A stretch of DNA of 64,000 bases from Anaeromassilibacillus senegalensis (GCF_021531715.1 NZ_JAFBIT010000001.1:248001-312000), one strand, 5' to 3'. Positions 34,128 through 42,510 are shown, counted from the stretch's first letter. Notes: generated by a model from the letters alone, not told the origin. Numbers and translations: made by a program.

Positions 34128-35882
34128 ATGAGAAAAACAAAAATCGTATGTACGCTCGGTCCCGCAACCGACGATGAAGCCATTCTGCGCAAGCTGATTC
34201 TCAGCGGCATGAATGTCGCGCGTCTCAATATGTCTCACGGCACGCACGAGGAGCATAAGCGCCGTGCCGATATGGTCAAAAAGCTCCGCGATGAGCTTGA
34301 TGTACCGGTCGCCATTCTGCTCGACACAAAGGGTCCCGAGATCCGCACCGGCCAGTTCGAGAAAAAGGTTATGCTGGCTTATGGGCAGAAATACACGCTC
34401 TCAGCACTCGATCGTCCCGGCGACGCGGAGGGCTGCTCCATCACGTTCAAGGATCTGCCGAAGGACGTGAACATCGGCACCCATATTCTGATCGACGACG
34501 GCCTCATCGAAATGGTCGTTGAGCATGTGACCGATACGGACATCGAATGCCGCGTTCTGAACGGCGGCCCGATCACTTCCTACAAAGGCATCAACGTGCC
34601 CGGCGTGACGCTCTCCATGCCGTATATCAGCGAGCGCGACCGCGCCGACCTCGCTTTCTGCGTGCAGGAGGATTTCGATTTCATCGCGGCGTCCTTCACG
34701 CGCACCTCGGAGGATATCGTGATGATCCGCAACGAGCTGGAAAACCACAACTGCCGCAACATCCGCATCATCGCGAAGATCGAGAATACGGACGGCGTCG
34801 AGAACATCGACGATATCATCCGCGTCTCGGACGGCATCATGGTGGCGCGCGGTGACCTCGGCGTGGAGATCCCGATGGAGGAGATCCCGGTGCTCCAGAA
34901 GCAGCTCATCCACAAGGCGTATGCCGCCGGCAAGCAGGTCATCACCGCGACGCAGATGCTCGATTCGATGATCAAGAACCCGCGCCCGACGCGCGCGGAG
35001 GCGACCGACGTTGCGAACGCCATTTACGACGGCACGAGCGCGATCATGCTCAGCGGCGAGACGGCTGCGGGCGCGTACCCGGTTGAGTCCGTCCGCACGA
35101 TGGTGCGTATCGCGGAGCGCACCGAAAACGATATCGACTATATCCGCCAGCTCGAGCAGTGGGAGATTACAAGCCAGAAGGATGTGACCTCCGCGATTTC
35201 GCACGCGACCTGCACGACGGCGCACGATCTCGGCGCGGTCGCGATCATGACGGTTTCCAAGACGGGCCTCACCGCCCGCATGATTTCCAAATACCGCCCG
35301 GCGTGCCCGATCATCAGCGGCACAACGGATCGCAAGGTGCTGAATCAGATGAGCCTTTCGTGGGGTGTTGTTCCGATCATGCTCGAGGAAAAAACCAGCA
35401 CCGACGAGCTGTTCGAGCACGTCGTAAGCGTCGCGGAATCCCGCGGGCTCGTCAAAGCGGGCGATATCGCCGTCATCACGGCGGGCATTCCGCTTGGTAT
35501 TTCCGGCACGACCAACATGCTCAAGGTGCACCTCGTCGGCGACGTTCTCGTTTCCGGCACAGTCGTCAACGAGATGAGCGTCTGCGGCCCGCTCTGTGTC
35601 TGCAAGACCGAGGAAGAAGCGCTGCAGAGATTCAAGCGCGGCGATATCCTCGTACTTCCGAAAACCACCAATGCGCTCATGCCGCTGATCCGGCAGGCCT
35701 CCGGCATCGTCACCGAAATGGACGGCGTCAATTCGCACGCGGCGATTGCGGCGATGGCGCTCGACAAGCCTGCGATCGTCGGCGCGGCGCATGCGACCGA
35801 CCTGCTCAAATCCGGCATTACCGTCAAGCTCGACGGTGTGCGCGGCGCGATCTTCAGCGCAAGCTCCACGGCAAACGCCTGA
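34128..35882 (+). CDS. pyk: Pyruvate kinase with C-terminal PEP-utiliser-like domain
   Basis: A 584-residue enzyme of glycolysis that converts PEP and ADP to pyruvate and ATP. The N-terminus MRKTKIVCTLGPA, the substrate block ILLDTKGPEIRTG, the metal-site region IIAKIENTDGVENIDDII, and MVARGDLGVEIPMEEIP are all present. Beyond the normal ~475 residues there is an extra C-terminal domain ending in SGIVTEMDGVNSHAAIAAMALDKPAIVGA, the swivelling histidine-domain type found in Bacillus-like pyruvate kinases. ATG 34128 follows CAAGAGG; a longer frame upstream lies in the leader. Confidence 0.97.
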   Translation: MRKTKIVCTLGPATDDEAILRKLILSGMNVARLNMSHGTHEEHKRRADMVKKLRDELDVPVAILLDTKGPEIRTGQFEKKVMLAYGQKYTLSALDRPGDAEGCSITFKDLPKDVNIGTHILIDDGLIEMVVEHVTDTDIECRVLNGGPITSYKGINVPGVTLSMPYISERDRADLAFCVQEDFDFIAASFTRTSEDIVMIRNELENHNCRNIRIIAKIENTDGVENIDDIIRVSDGIMVARGDLGVEIPMEEIPVLQKQLIHKAYAAGKQVITATQMLDSMIKNPRPTRAEATDVANAIYDGTSAIMLSGETAAGAYPVESVRTMVRIAERTENDIDYIRQLEQWEITSQKDVTSAISHATCTTAHDLGAVAIMTVSKTGLTARMISKYRPACPIISGTTDRKVLNQMSLSWGVVPIMLEEKTSTDELFEHVVSVAESRGLVKAGDIAVITAGIPLGISGTTNMLKVHLVGDVLVSGTVVNEMSVCGPLCVCKTEEEALQRFKRGDILVLPKTTNALMPLIRQASGIVTEMDGVNSHAAIAAMALDKPAIVGAAHATDLLKSGITVKLDGVRGAIFSASSTANA

Positions 35883-35899
35883 GATCGGCGGGGGTTGAG

Positions 35900-36778
35900 A
35901 TGGCGAAAACACTGTATATTTCCGATCTCGACGGCACGCTTCTCCTTCCGGAGGCGTGCCTTTCTCCGTTCACAGCGGAGACGATCCGCCGCCTTGTGGG
36001 CGAGGGCATGCTTTTTTCCTACGCAACGGCGCGTTCGTTCAACACGGCGGGAAAGGTGACGAGCGCGCTCGGCAAAATCCATCTGCCGGTCATCGTCTAC
36101 AACGGCGAGGCGATTGCCGATGCCGCAGACGGCACCATCCTCGACGCGGTTTACTTTACGCCGGAGGAGACGTCATTTCTCCGCACGGTTTTTGGGCGTG
36201 CGGGGCTTCGCCCGATGGTCTACTCGCGCGCGGCGGCGGACACCGCTTCGGAGCGCGTCGCGTATCTGCCTGAGAATCCCAGCCGAGGTTTGCAGGACTA
36301 TCTCGCGTCGCGTAAGGGGGATCGAAGATTATGCGCCGTGACGCCGGAAACGCTTTACGGCGGTCATGCGTTTTACGTCACGGCGATCGAGGACGACGCG
36401 AAGCGGTGTGAGGCGCCGTACCGGGAAGTCCTTCAAGACGGGCGGTTCAACGCTCTCCTTCAAAAAGATGTTTATTCAGATACCTACTATTTTGAAGTGA
36501 TGCCGAAAGCGGCGAGTAAGGCGAATGCCGTGCAGCGGCTCGCATCGCTGTATGGCTGCGGGCGGATCGTCTGTTTCGGCGACGGCGACAACGACCGCTC
36601 GATGTTCCGCATCGCCGACGAAAGCTATGCCGTGGCGAACGCCGCAGAAAGCCTCAAGGCGGAGGCCACCGCCGTCATCGGCTCCAACCGCGAGGACGGT
36701 GTCGCAAAAAGGCTTCTCGAGCTTGCAAAAAGATCGAATGAGCACATAAATTTTGCGCCCCATGTGTCCGATGTGTGA
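35900..36778 (+). CDS. HAD-family Cof-type phosphatase
   Basis: A 292-residue protein with HAD motif I SDLDGTLL near the N-terminus, motif II-like SYATARS, and motif III/IV KANAVQRLA...VCFGDGDNDRSMF, the IIB (Cof) subfamily pattern. Such enzymes dephosphorylate sugar phosphates or cofactor phosphates; the substrate is not predictable. It is 17 bases after pyk with GGGGG upstream of ATG 35900, so likely cotranscribed. The last codons lie inside the terminator hairpin. Confidence 0.92.
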   Translation: MAKTLYISDLDGTLLLPEACLSPFTAETIRRLVGEGMLFSYATARSFNTAGKVTSALGKIHLPVIVYNGEAIADAADGTILDAVYFTPEETSFLRTVFGRAGLRPMVYSRAAADTASERVAYLPENPSRGLQDYLASRKGDRRLCAVTPETLYGGHAFYVTAIEDDAKRCEAPYREVLQDGRFNALLQKDVYSDTYYFEVMPKAASKANAVQRLASLYGCGRIVCFGDGDNDRSMFRIADESYAVANAAESLKAEATAVIGSNREDGVAKRLLELAKRSNEHINFAPHVSDV

Positions 36779-36796
36779 CACGTGGGGCGCGTTTTT
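36755..36796. terminator. Terminator overlapping the end of the HAD gene
   Basis: GCGCCCCA...GTGTC / GACAC...TGGGGCGC followed by GTTTTTG; the stem begins before the HAD stop codon. It also lies behind the convergent methyltransferase gene. Confidence 0.85.
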
Positions 36797-36797
36797 G

Positions 36798-37508
36798 TTA
36801 CCGCTTTTTCGCAATGATCAGCGTGGCATCGGGGCTGGGGTCGACGGAAACGTCGGCAAAGCCCGCGTCGCGCAGCACCTGCATTTCGTGTTCGGCAGTT
36901 AGCGGTGTATCGAAGTGGATAAAAGCCGCATCCGGGATGTGATCGCGCCGCCGGCGGCGGTCGCACGTCTCGCGCAGGAGCGTTTCCTCCTCGTCGCAGC
37001 AGGCGATGTAATCGCAGTTGAGGAACACGCCGCCGGGGGCTAGCGCGTCGCAGATCTTTTTGTAGAGCGGCAACTTTTCCGCCGCCGTGAAGTGATGCAG
37101 CGATTCAAACGAAACCGCCGCGTCGAACGGGCCGGGAAACGGCTCGGTGAAGTAGCTGCCGCAGATCAGCTTGAGCGCGCGCCCGCTGTGTTTTTCACGC
37201 AGCTTCTGGAGCATCGCTTCGGAGAGATCGACGCCCACCACCTGCATATCGGGGAAAAAGCGGTAGATTTCGTCGAGCTCCAGCCCGGTGCCGCAGCCGA
37301 GGTCGAGGATGCGCTCCGTATCCGAGGGGAGCGAGGCGGCGAGGCGCACATAATCCTCCGACCAGTGGGACAGCATGTGCTCCTCGTAAGTGCCCACACG
37401 CTGTGCGAAAAACGCATCCATTTCTTCAAGCGGTGCGTTTTCCGTCTCATTGAGCCACGCTTTGAGCTCGTGCATATAGTTTTCAGTGTTTTCGCGTATC
37501 GTTTCCAT
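36798..37508 (-). CDS. Class I SAM-dependent methyltransferase
   Basis: A 236-residue protein with motif I ILDLGCGTGLELDEI, motif II VVGVDLSEAML, motif III-like FDAAVSFESLHHFTAAEK and LAPGGVFLNCDYI: a standard Rossmann methyltransferase. The acceptor is unknown. It follows the TetR gene by 20 bases and is probably repressed by it. ATG 37508 is placed 8 bases after AAAGGA; a TTG two codons upstream is too close. Confidence 0.9.
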   Translation of the reverse strand: METIRENTENYMHELKAWLNETENAPLEEMDAFFAQRVGTYEEHMLSHWSEDYVRLAASLPSDTERILDLGCGTGLELDEIYRFFPDMQVVGVDLSEAMLQKLREKHSGRALKLICGSYFTEPFPGPFDAAVSFESLHHFTAAEKLPLYKKICDALAPGGVFLNCDYIACCDEEETLLRETCDRRRRRDHIPDAAFIHFDTPLTAEHEMQVLRDAGFADVSVDPSPDATLIIAKKR

Positions 37509-37528
37509 ATACAAATCCTTTCAAAAGT

Positions 37529-38089
37529 CTATCCTTGGGGCCTTCCGGAGAAGCGCGCGATCGCGCCGCGCAGCAGGGCTTCGGCTTCACCGTCCTCCAG
37601 TGTCACGGTGCCTGCGTAGACCGACTGCGCGATGCCGAAGGTATAAAACCGCACGTCGCGGTAAACCGCTTCAGCCTGCGCGAGCGAAAGCCCGTATTGG
37701 TCGGCGGTACATTCAATGGTCTCACGGTTCCAGCTCGACTGGATGATCTGCTCCACCGTCCGCGTGCCGTATGCACCGGTCAGGAACATGACCGCGAACA
37801 GATTCCTCTGCTCGCGGGCGAGCGCGACGTGCGCAAGGCTGATCGTGAACAGAAAGTCGCTCTTATTTACATACTGTGCGATGAAGTCCTGATAGACGGT
37901 ATCCAGTCCCCGAAGAATCTCCGCTTTGAGCGCATCCATGCTCCCAAAATTGCGGAAGATCGGCTGAATCGAGCAGCCGAGCCGCGCGGCGAGACTGCGG
38001 ATGTTCAGCGCGCCGATGCCCTCCTCGAGGACGAGCTGCACGCCGGCGTCGACGAGCATTTCGGGTGTGATGCGCGGTGTTCGAGCCAT
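37529..38089 (-). CDS. TetR-family regulator
   Basis: A 186-residue regulator. The N-terminal helix-turn-helix spans MARTPRITPEMLVDAGVQLVLEEGIGALNIRSLAARLGCSIQPIFRNFGSMDALKAEIL; the rest is a helical ligand and dimerisation domain with WNRETIECTADQYGLS. It heads an operon with the methyltransferase and has an operator overlapping its promoter. ATG 38089 follows GAGAGG; longer frames would cross the promoter. Confidence 0.92.
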   Translation of the reverse strand: MARTPRITPEMLVDAGVQLVLEEGIGALNIRSLAARLGCSIQPIFRNFGSMDALKAEILRGLDTVYQDFIAQYVNKSDFLFTISLAHVALAREQRNLFAVMFLTGAYGTRTVEQIIQSSWNRETIECTADQYGLSLAQAEAVYRDVRFYTFGIAQSVYAGTVTLEDGEAEALLRGAIARFSGRPQG

Positions 38090-38110
38090 GTTTGGGTACC
38101 TCTCTTGATT

Positions 38111-38159
38111 AAATATCACGTGACATTTTAAAAATACCACGCGGAAAGGGATTTGTCAA
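38111..38159 (-). promoter_or_regulatory. Promoter and operator of the TetR gene
   Basis: Minus strand TTGACA (38154-38159), 17-bp spacer, TATTTT (38131-38136). The near-perfect palindrome AAATATCAC-GTGACATTT (38111-38128) sits at the start site, suited to autorepression. Confidence 0.82.
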
Positions 38160-38185
38160 GCATAAAATAGCAGATGATATTTTAT

Positions 38186-38983
38186 TTAGAACGTGATGTT
38201 CAAAAGCCGCGTGCGGGAATACAGCCCGATGCTGTCAAATGTGTTACGGCTCGGTTTGTTGTGGAACCAGCACCCGCCGATGTGGCGTTTGCCGAGTGCC
38301 GCACAGCGCGCGTGCATGAAAAGCTGCAGGCTGCGCGCCACACCGCGCCGGCGGTGCTGCTCGAGTACGATTTCGCCGCAGGGGATCAGATCGGTCATCA
38401 GGCGGTCGGGAATCATCACGCCGAAGCCGAGTGTTTCGCCGTTTTCGACGGCGCGGTACAGCTCGATGCGCCCCGATTCAATGTCCGCGGCGGTCAGGTT
38501 GTTCTCGAAGAAATCGCCGGTCAGCGCAAAAACCTCCGGCAGCTCGTCGGCGGTTACACGGTGCATGCAATCTGCACCGAATTCCGCCGGGCGCGCGTCC
38601 TGCGTGTTGTGTTCAGTGAAGAAATAGGCCTGAATCTCCACTTTTGTCTGGTAAGTCATGCACAGTGATAGAAAAAGCTCGTCACAGGTCGCGACAAACG
38701 CGCGTGCGATGTGCAGATCGGCGAGCGCTTTTTCAAAAATCCGTTCCGAATCGGCGGTAGAGACAGTGCCGTCCACCCAGAAAGCCGTCATACGCGGCGC
38801 GTTCTCCATGAAACAGCATAAGAAGCCGACGGTTTCGGCTTCGCGGCAGATGGCGTATGTATCGGCACGGAGCACATGGTCCTCCCAGAAGTCATCGACC
38901 GGACCGGTCAGTGCGGCGAGAAAAGCATCAACTTGCGGGCGGATGGCGTTGGAATCGGTTTTTACAAAGGTGTACATCATCAT
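38186..38983 (-). CDS. GNAT-type acetyltransferase (probable)
   Basis: A 265-residue protein. Two weakly similar halves are visible: the N-terminal half (YAICREAETVGFLCCFMENAPRMTAFWVDG) and a C-terminal GNAT core with GFGVMIPDRLMTDLIPCGEIVLEQHRRRGVARSLQLFMHARCAALG, where HRRRGVARSL is the acetyl-CoA pyrophosphate loop (R/QxxGxG/A), and a following GGCWFHNKPSRNTFDSIGL. The substrate is unknown. ATG 38983 follows AAGAAAGAGG. The gene sits behind a ~220-nt structured leader with a terminator. Confidence 0.85.
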   Translation of the reverse strand: MMMYTFVKTDSNAIRPQVDAFLAALTGPVDDFWEDHVLRADTYAICREAETVGFLCCFMENAPRMTAFWVDGTVSTADSERIFEKALADLHIARAFVATCDELFLSLCMTYQTKVEIQAYFFTEHNTQDARPAEFGADCMHRVTADELPEVFALTGDFFENNLTAADIESGRIELYRAVENGETLGFGVMIPDRLMTDLIPCGEIVLEQHRRRGVARSLQLFMHARCAALGKRHIGGCWFHNKPSRNTFDSIGLYSRTRLLNITF

Positions 38984-39207
38984 GGTTTCCTCTTTCTTAA
39001 ATAGTTTTTTTCCGCGCATCCGAGTTCAAAAAGAAAAGGCGCAGCTTCCGAAAACGGCAGCTGCGCGCGGGAACTCCGTGCCGCTCTGCTTCGGAACCGG
39101 ACACAGCAAAGCTGCGCCACACGACGTGCGTGGCTTCAGCGGACTGTGTACCTTATCTTTCCGTTACAGAGCAATTAACAAACAGACATCTCACTTTACA
39201 GGGTATT
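38984..39207 (-). ncRNA. Attenuator/riboswitch-like leader of the acetyltransferase gene
   Basis: On the minus strand the leader holds ACACAG/CTGTGT enclosing CACG/CGTG, then a terminator GCGCAGCTGCCG / CGGAAGCTGCGC with TTTTCTTTTT (about 39030-39065 on the plus strand). The upstream segment GGCGCAGCTT (about 39109-39118) is perfectly complementary to AAGCTGCGCC of the terminator 3' arm, so an antiterminator fold can form. No known class was recognised. Confidence 0.55.
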
Positions 39208-39213
39208 TTCTTC

Positions 39214-39242
39214 AGTATAAATGACGGCACAGCAAATTGCAA
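39214..39242 (-). promoter_or_regulatory. Promoter of the acetyltransferase leader
   Basis: Minus strand TTGCAA (39237-39242), 17-bp spacer, TATACT (39214-39219). Confidence 0.82.
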
Positions 39243-39307
39243 CCCGGCAATTTGCGCGAGATTTTTCGTGGATTTTCAGCGGAGCGCACAAAAGGGATGG
39301 CTTTGCC

Positions 39308-39336
39308 TTGCAAAGCAGGGGCGAGGGTGTTACAAT
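39308..39336 (+). promoter_or_regulatory. Promoter of eda
   Basis: TTGCAA (39308-39313), 17-bp spacer, TACAAT (39331-39336). It rules out the in-frame ATG at 39335 as a start. Confidence 0.8.
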
Positions 39337-39370
39337 GAAAAGACTGAAACTCGAAAGGACGGCAGGAGAA

Positions 39371-39997
39371 ATGGAAATCAGGGAAAAGCTTGCTTCCATC
39401 GGGATCATCCCGGTGATAAAAATCAACGATCCGGAAAAGGCGGTGCCGCTGGCAAAGGCGCTGAAAAACGGCGGTTTGCCTGCCGCGGAGGTTACGTTCC
39501 GCACGGCGGCAGCAGCCGAGGCCATTCATCGCATTGCAAAGGAGCTGCCGGATGTGTGCGTCTGCGCCGGAACGGTGCTGACGGTCGAAACCGCAAGGCG
39601 CGCCGTTAAGGCCGGCGCTTCGGCGATCATCAGCCCGGGCACGAATCCGGATGTCGTGCGCTGGTGCCTTGCGAACCGTGTGCCGGTTATTCCCGGCTGT
39701 GCGACGCCCACGGAGGTGGAAGCGTGCATGCGCCTCGGGCTGGATTTTGTCAAGCTGTTCCCGGCAGAAGTTGTCGGCGGCGTGAAGATGCTCAAGGCGC
39801 TTGCAGGGCCCTACGGCCAGATGGCGTTCATGCCGACAGGCGGTATCAGCGCCGCAAACGCCGCGTCCTATCTGGCGCTCAAAAACGTCGTCTGCTGCGG
39901 CGGAAGCTGGATGGTGCCGGAAAAGCTGCTCGACAACGGCGACTTCGACGCGATCGAAGCGCTTGCGCGTGAAGCGGCCGCGCTTGTAAAACGGTAA
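39371..39997 (+). CDS. eda: KDPG/KHG aldolase
   Basis: A 208-residue class I aldolase that splits 2-keto-3-deoxy-6-phosphogluconate into pyruvate and glyceraldehyde 3-phosphate. Signature blocks are IIPVIKINDPEKAVPLAKAL, AAEVTFRT (catalytic Glu), VCAGTVLT, ISPGTNPDVV, and LDFVKLFPAE with the Schiff-base lysine. The length is normal. ATG 39371 follows AGGAG. It probably serves uronate catabolism; no kinase or dehydratase of the pathway is adjacent. The nearby ROK protein could be a regulator. Confidence 0.96.
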   Translation: MEIREKLASIGIIPVIKINDPEKAVPLAKALKNGGLPAAEVTFRTAAAAEAIHRIAKELPDVCVCAGTVLTVETARRAVKAGASAIISPGTNPDVVRWCLANRVPVIPGCATPTEVEACMRLGLDFVKLFPAEVVGGVKMLKALAGPYGQMAFMPTGGISAANAASYLALKNVVCCGGSWMVPEKLLDNGDFDAIEALAREAAALVKR

Positions 39998-40001
39998 AAG
40001 G

Positions 40002-40041
40002 AAAGCGAAGGAGTCCAGGGGGATAGGGCTCCTTCGCTTTT
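40002..40041 (+). terminator. Terminator of eda
   Basis: AAAGCGAAGGAG / CTCCTTCGCTTTT; functional-looking on both strands. Confidence 0.88.
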
Positions 40042-40189
40042 GGATGTTAGGAATCGTGTGATCCGTCTGATGTGCGCGAACCTGCGGGAACGCGGCGCGG
40101 AAGGATGTTCTCCGCGCCGGACGCACCCGAGTAAATCCCCAAAAGAAAACTGCGTCCGAGACACAGGAGGACTTTCATCAACTCGTGAC
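40002..40189 (-). ncRNA. Candidate ~188-nt small RNA between eda and the ROK gene
   Basis: A minus-strand promoter (40196-40224) drives into a gene-free stretch with three hairpins: GGACGCA/TGCGTCC, GGCGCGGA/TCCGCGCC, and the final terminator GCGAAGGAG/CTCCTTCGC followed by TTTCCTTTT. The terminator loop is C-rich (CCCTATCCCCCT) and the 5' part holds an unpaired GTCCTCCTG, both complementary to Shine-Dalgarno-like sequences. A 43-codon frame exists (about 40054-40185) but has no ribosome site. Confidence 0.5.
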
Positions 40190-40195
40190 AAAAGT

Positions 40196-40224
40196 ATCTT
40201 AGCACATCGGACGCCGTTTGTAAA
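40196..40224 (-). promoter_or_regulatory. Promoter of the candidate small RNA
   Basis: Minus strand TTTACA (40219-40224), 17-bp spacer, TAAGAT (40196-40201). Confidence 0.65.
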
Positions 40225-40264
40225 GACCTGTTTTCAAAATTTTGCCGGGAATTTTGCGCGGCGC

Positions 40265-41290
40265 TCAGAGACGCCGGAACGGCAGCTTCTGGCGGGCCAG
40301 TTCAAAAATGCCGGTCATGTATTCCTCGTGGATGCCGGGCTGAATCCGGAACTCGGGCAGGTGGTTTTCCGGGATGGTTTGCTTGCAGTAATCGATGATG
40401 TCGCTCGCCTGAATGCTCTGCGTGGCGGAGCCGGTGAGGTAGATCACATCCGGGTTGATGAGCGCGATCGTACAGGTTGCCGCCGTGCCCATCAGCGGCA
40501 CCGTGTCCTCGCCGCGAACCATGCGTGCGATGGCTTCGTCCTTCGAGGTGGAGGAAGCGGGAAAAGGCAGGCTGACGATCTCGCCAGCAAACTTTGTGCT
40601 GCCCACGATGATATGCCCGTCCACAACGGTGCCGGCGCCCGCGCACTTGTGGCTCGGCCAGTACAGAACCGAGAGCGAATACGGCCGGCCGCGGAAATTC
40701 CGCATATAAAAGCCGTAGGAGGTAAAGTACATGTCGTTTTCGGTGAGCACCGTGATGCCGAGCTTTTCCTCGAGCGCAGCCTTCGGGTTAAAGCCATCCA
40801 GTGTGCGAAAACTGCTCGATTCGATCTGTCCCATGCTGCCGACGACGCCCGCGATGCCGATGCCCACGGCGCGGATCAGCGGATCCTTCTGCACCATCTG
40901 CGTGACGAGCGCGACGAGATCCTCAGGCATGATTTCGGAAAGCGGACAGAGCTTTTCCAGCAGCACCCGGCCCTTGAGGTCGCAGACGCGCAGTGAAAGC
41001 CCGGTGCGGTCAAAGGCGTTGTTGTCCGTATAAAGGCAGAGAATGTGCGCGCAGTCGGGATTGATCGAAAAGCGGCGCGCGGGGCGGCCGCCGTTCGGCG
41101 CGGCAAAGGCCAGCTCCGTCACCTGCCCGTCCGCGATCATGTCGGCGAGCAGCGCGGTGCAGGCGGCAAGGCTCAGGCCGCATTGGGCGGCGAGCTCCTT
41201 TTTGGTGGCACAGTCCGTGCGGTAAAGCGCCGCGCGGATGGCGGTGATGTTGTTCTGTCTCAGGGAAGCGCTGCAGCAGAGGTCGGCCAT
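40265..41290 (-). CDS. ROK-family transcriptional regulator
   Basis: A 341-residue protein with an N-terminal winged helix (NNITAIRAALYRTDCATKKELAAQCGLSLAACTALLADMI) and a C-terminal sugar-kinase-like ROK domain with VGIGIAGVVGS, AGTVVDGHIIVGSTKFAGEI and YLTGSATQSI. The zinc motif CxCGxxGC usual in ROK proteins after the GEI block is not present, so it may be a divergent, non-kinase repressor. It probably senses a sugar. ATG 41290 follows GAAAGGATG. Its target could be eda or itself; no operator was identified. Confidence 0.88.
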   Translation of the reverse strand: MADLCCSASLRQNNITAIRAALYRTDCATKKELAAQCGLSLAACTALLADMIADGQVTELAFAAPNGGRPARRFSINPDCAHILCLYTDNNAFDRTGLSLRVCDLKGRVLLEKLCPLSEIMPEDLVALVTQMVQKDPLIRAVGIGIAGVVGSMGQIESSSFRTLDGFNPKAALEEKLGITVLTENDMYFTSYGFYMRNFRGRPYSLSVLYWPSHKCAGAGTVVDGHIIVGSTKFAGEIVSLPFPASSTSKDEAIARMVRGEDTVPLMGTAATCTIALINPDVIYLTGSATQSIQASDIIDYCKQTIPENHLPEFRIQPGIHEEYMTGIFELARQKLPFRRL

Positions 41291-41350
41291 GGCGATTCAT
41301 CCTTTCTCGTTGCTGATCCTATCTTACCATATCCCACCCACAAAAAACAA

Positions 41351-41379
41351 TAGACATTTTGCGGACTTTATGCTATACT
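41351..41379 (+). promoter_or_regulatory. Promoter of the conserved unknown gene
   Basis: TAGACA (41351-41356), 17-bp spacer, TATACT (41374-41379). Confidence 0.75.
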
Positions 41380-41410
41380 AAGCAGTAATTAAGATTACGG
41401 AGTGATTTTC

Positions 41411-42202
41411 TTGGAGCAAAAGGCTTTTGAATTGATACAGAATAAACTGCAGGAGGCGCTCTCTGAGCAGGGCTTCAGCGATGCGGTCGCTTTGGAGGCA
41501 GAGAACAGCAAGGCTGTGATGTTTTCCACCGGCGAAGTCGCGTACGGCCTGTTTTACGAGATCAAGCAGAAGCGCTTCGTTCTGCGCAGCGCGGCGATGA
41601 AAACGCCCAAGGAGCCGGGGGAGTGGCGTCAGCTCTCCATGTGGCTCTATGACGAGAAGGAGAATACGATCAGCGACGCAGAGAGCATCGCGAACGACTT
41701 TCTCGAGATCGTGCAGGGCTCGAAGCGTCGTGAGATGGTCAAGACCGCGAAGAAGCGCCGCAAGAAGGACGAGGAGAACAACGCCGATCCGCAGTTTTTC
41801 CTCAACCGTCTGGTTCCGGTTTTCCCGGAGCTGCGCGATGAGATGAACGAGGAGCGCATCGTGTACGGTCAGGTGCGCGCCGCGATTTTCGCGAAGGAGA
41901 AGGTTGCGCCGAAATGCGAGCAGCTCGCGAAGGATTATCCGGACAGCGAGCCCCTCAAGCGTCTGTGCACAATTCTGTGCGACATGTACGGCGCTGGCGA
42001 TATGGACACCCGCTCGGTCATCCAGTTCGGTGTGCTGAACAACATTGCCGACGAAGCGGCCATCAAGAATATCACGGCGAATTTCACCGAGGACTGCGAT
42101 CTGCGGAAGGTCTATAAGCATGCCCGCCGCCTGATCGGCAAAAAGATCAAGCCTGAGAAAAAGAAGAAGGAAAAGAAGGTCGAGGCCAGACTCGAAGGCT
42201 GA
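41411..42202 (+). CDS. Unknown soluble protein with lysine-rich linker and tail
   Basis: I do not recognise the family. TTG 41411, 8 bases after GGAG, opens 263 residues. Residues 1-90 form a compact alpha/beta domain (KAVMFSTGEVAYGLFYEIKQKRFVLRSAAM); a basic linker KTAKKRRKKDEENN follows near 115; residues 130-245 are helical (RLVPVFPELRDEMNEERIVYGQVRAAIF, repeat-like helices); the tail is KKIKPEKKKKEKKVEARLEG. Basic stretches suggest nucleic-acid or ribosome association, which would suit its place upstream of the ribosomal protein operon, but this is inference. No signal peptide or membrane segment. Confidence 0.75.
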   Translation: MEQKAFELIQNKLQEALSEQGFSDAVALEAENSKAVMFSTGEVAYGLFYEIKQKRFVLRSAAMKTPKEPGEWRQLSMWLYDEKENTISDAESIANDFLEIVQGSKRREMVKTAKKRRKKDEENNADPQFFLNRLVPVFPELRDEMNEERIVYGQVRAAIFAKEKVAPKCEQLAKDYPDSEPLKRLCTILCDMYGAGDMDTRSVIQFGVLNNIADEAAIKNITANFTEDCDLRKVYKHARRLIGKKIKPEKKKKEKKVEARLEG

Positions 42203-42232
42203 GAAACCGTGCCGCAAATTGTAAAATAGCCC

Positions 42233-42262
42233 TTGACAGCGAGGCGTTGCCTATGGTATTAT
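42233..42262 (+). promoter_or_regulatory. Promoter of the rpmG-secE-nusG-rplKA operon
   Basis: TTGACA (42233-42238), 18-bp spacer, TATTAT (42257-42262). Confidence 0.78.
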
Positions 42263-42360
42263 AGGTATACCTCAGTTTGGGGGCTATTTTTTTGCGCCCA
42301 ATTTTTTGAGGGAGGCTGGGGCCAAACCCCAAATTTATTCCGTAAAACGGAGGTGCCGTC
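42263..42360 (+). promoter_or_regulatory. Leader of rpmG
   Basis: About 90 nt with a TGGGG/CCCCA hairpin (42317-42331) followed by AAATTTATTCCG and the ribosome site CGGAGG. The 12-mer AAATTTATTCCG recurs in the rplK leader. Confidence 0.5.
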
Positions 42361-42510
42361 ATGAGAGTAAAAGTCGTATTAGCTTGCACCGAGTGCAAAC
42401 AGCGCAACTACAACACAAAGAAGAACAAGAAGAACGATCCCGACAGACTTGAGATGAACAAGTACTGCAGATTCTGCAAGAAGCACACGCTCCACAGAGA
42501 GACGAAGTAA
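42361..42510 (+). CDS. rpmG: Ribosomal protein L33 (zinc-binding form)
   Basis: A 49-residue protein, [17 protein letters not shown]...[17 protein letters not shown], with two CxxC pairs (CTEC and CRFC), so it is the zinc-containing C+ paralogue of L33 of the large ribosomal subunit. The position immediately before secE-nusG is the usual one in Firmicutes. ATG 42361 follows CGGAGG. Confidence 0.97.
   Translation: MRVKVVLACTECKQRNYNTKKNKKNDPDRLEMNKYCRFCKKHTLHRETK

Noticed and set aside
39868-40191. Minus-strand 107-codon frame over the eda end and intergenic region
   Set aside because: It runs antisense through eda, lacks a ribosome site and shows no protein-like composition; the region is better explained as a structured RNA.
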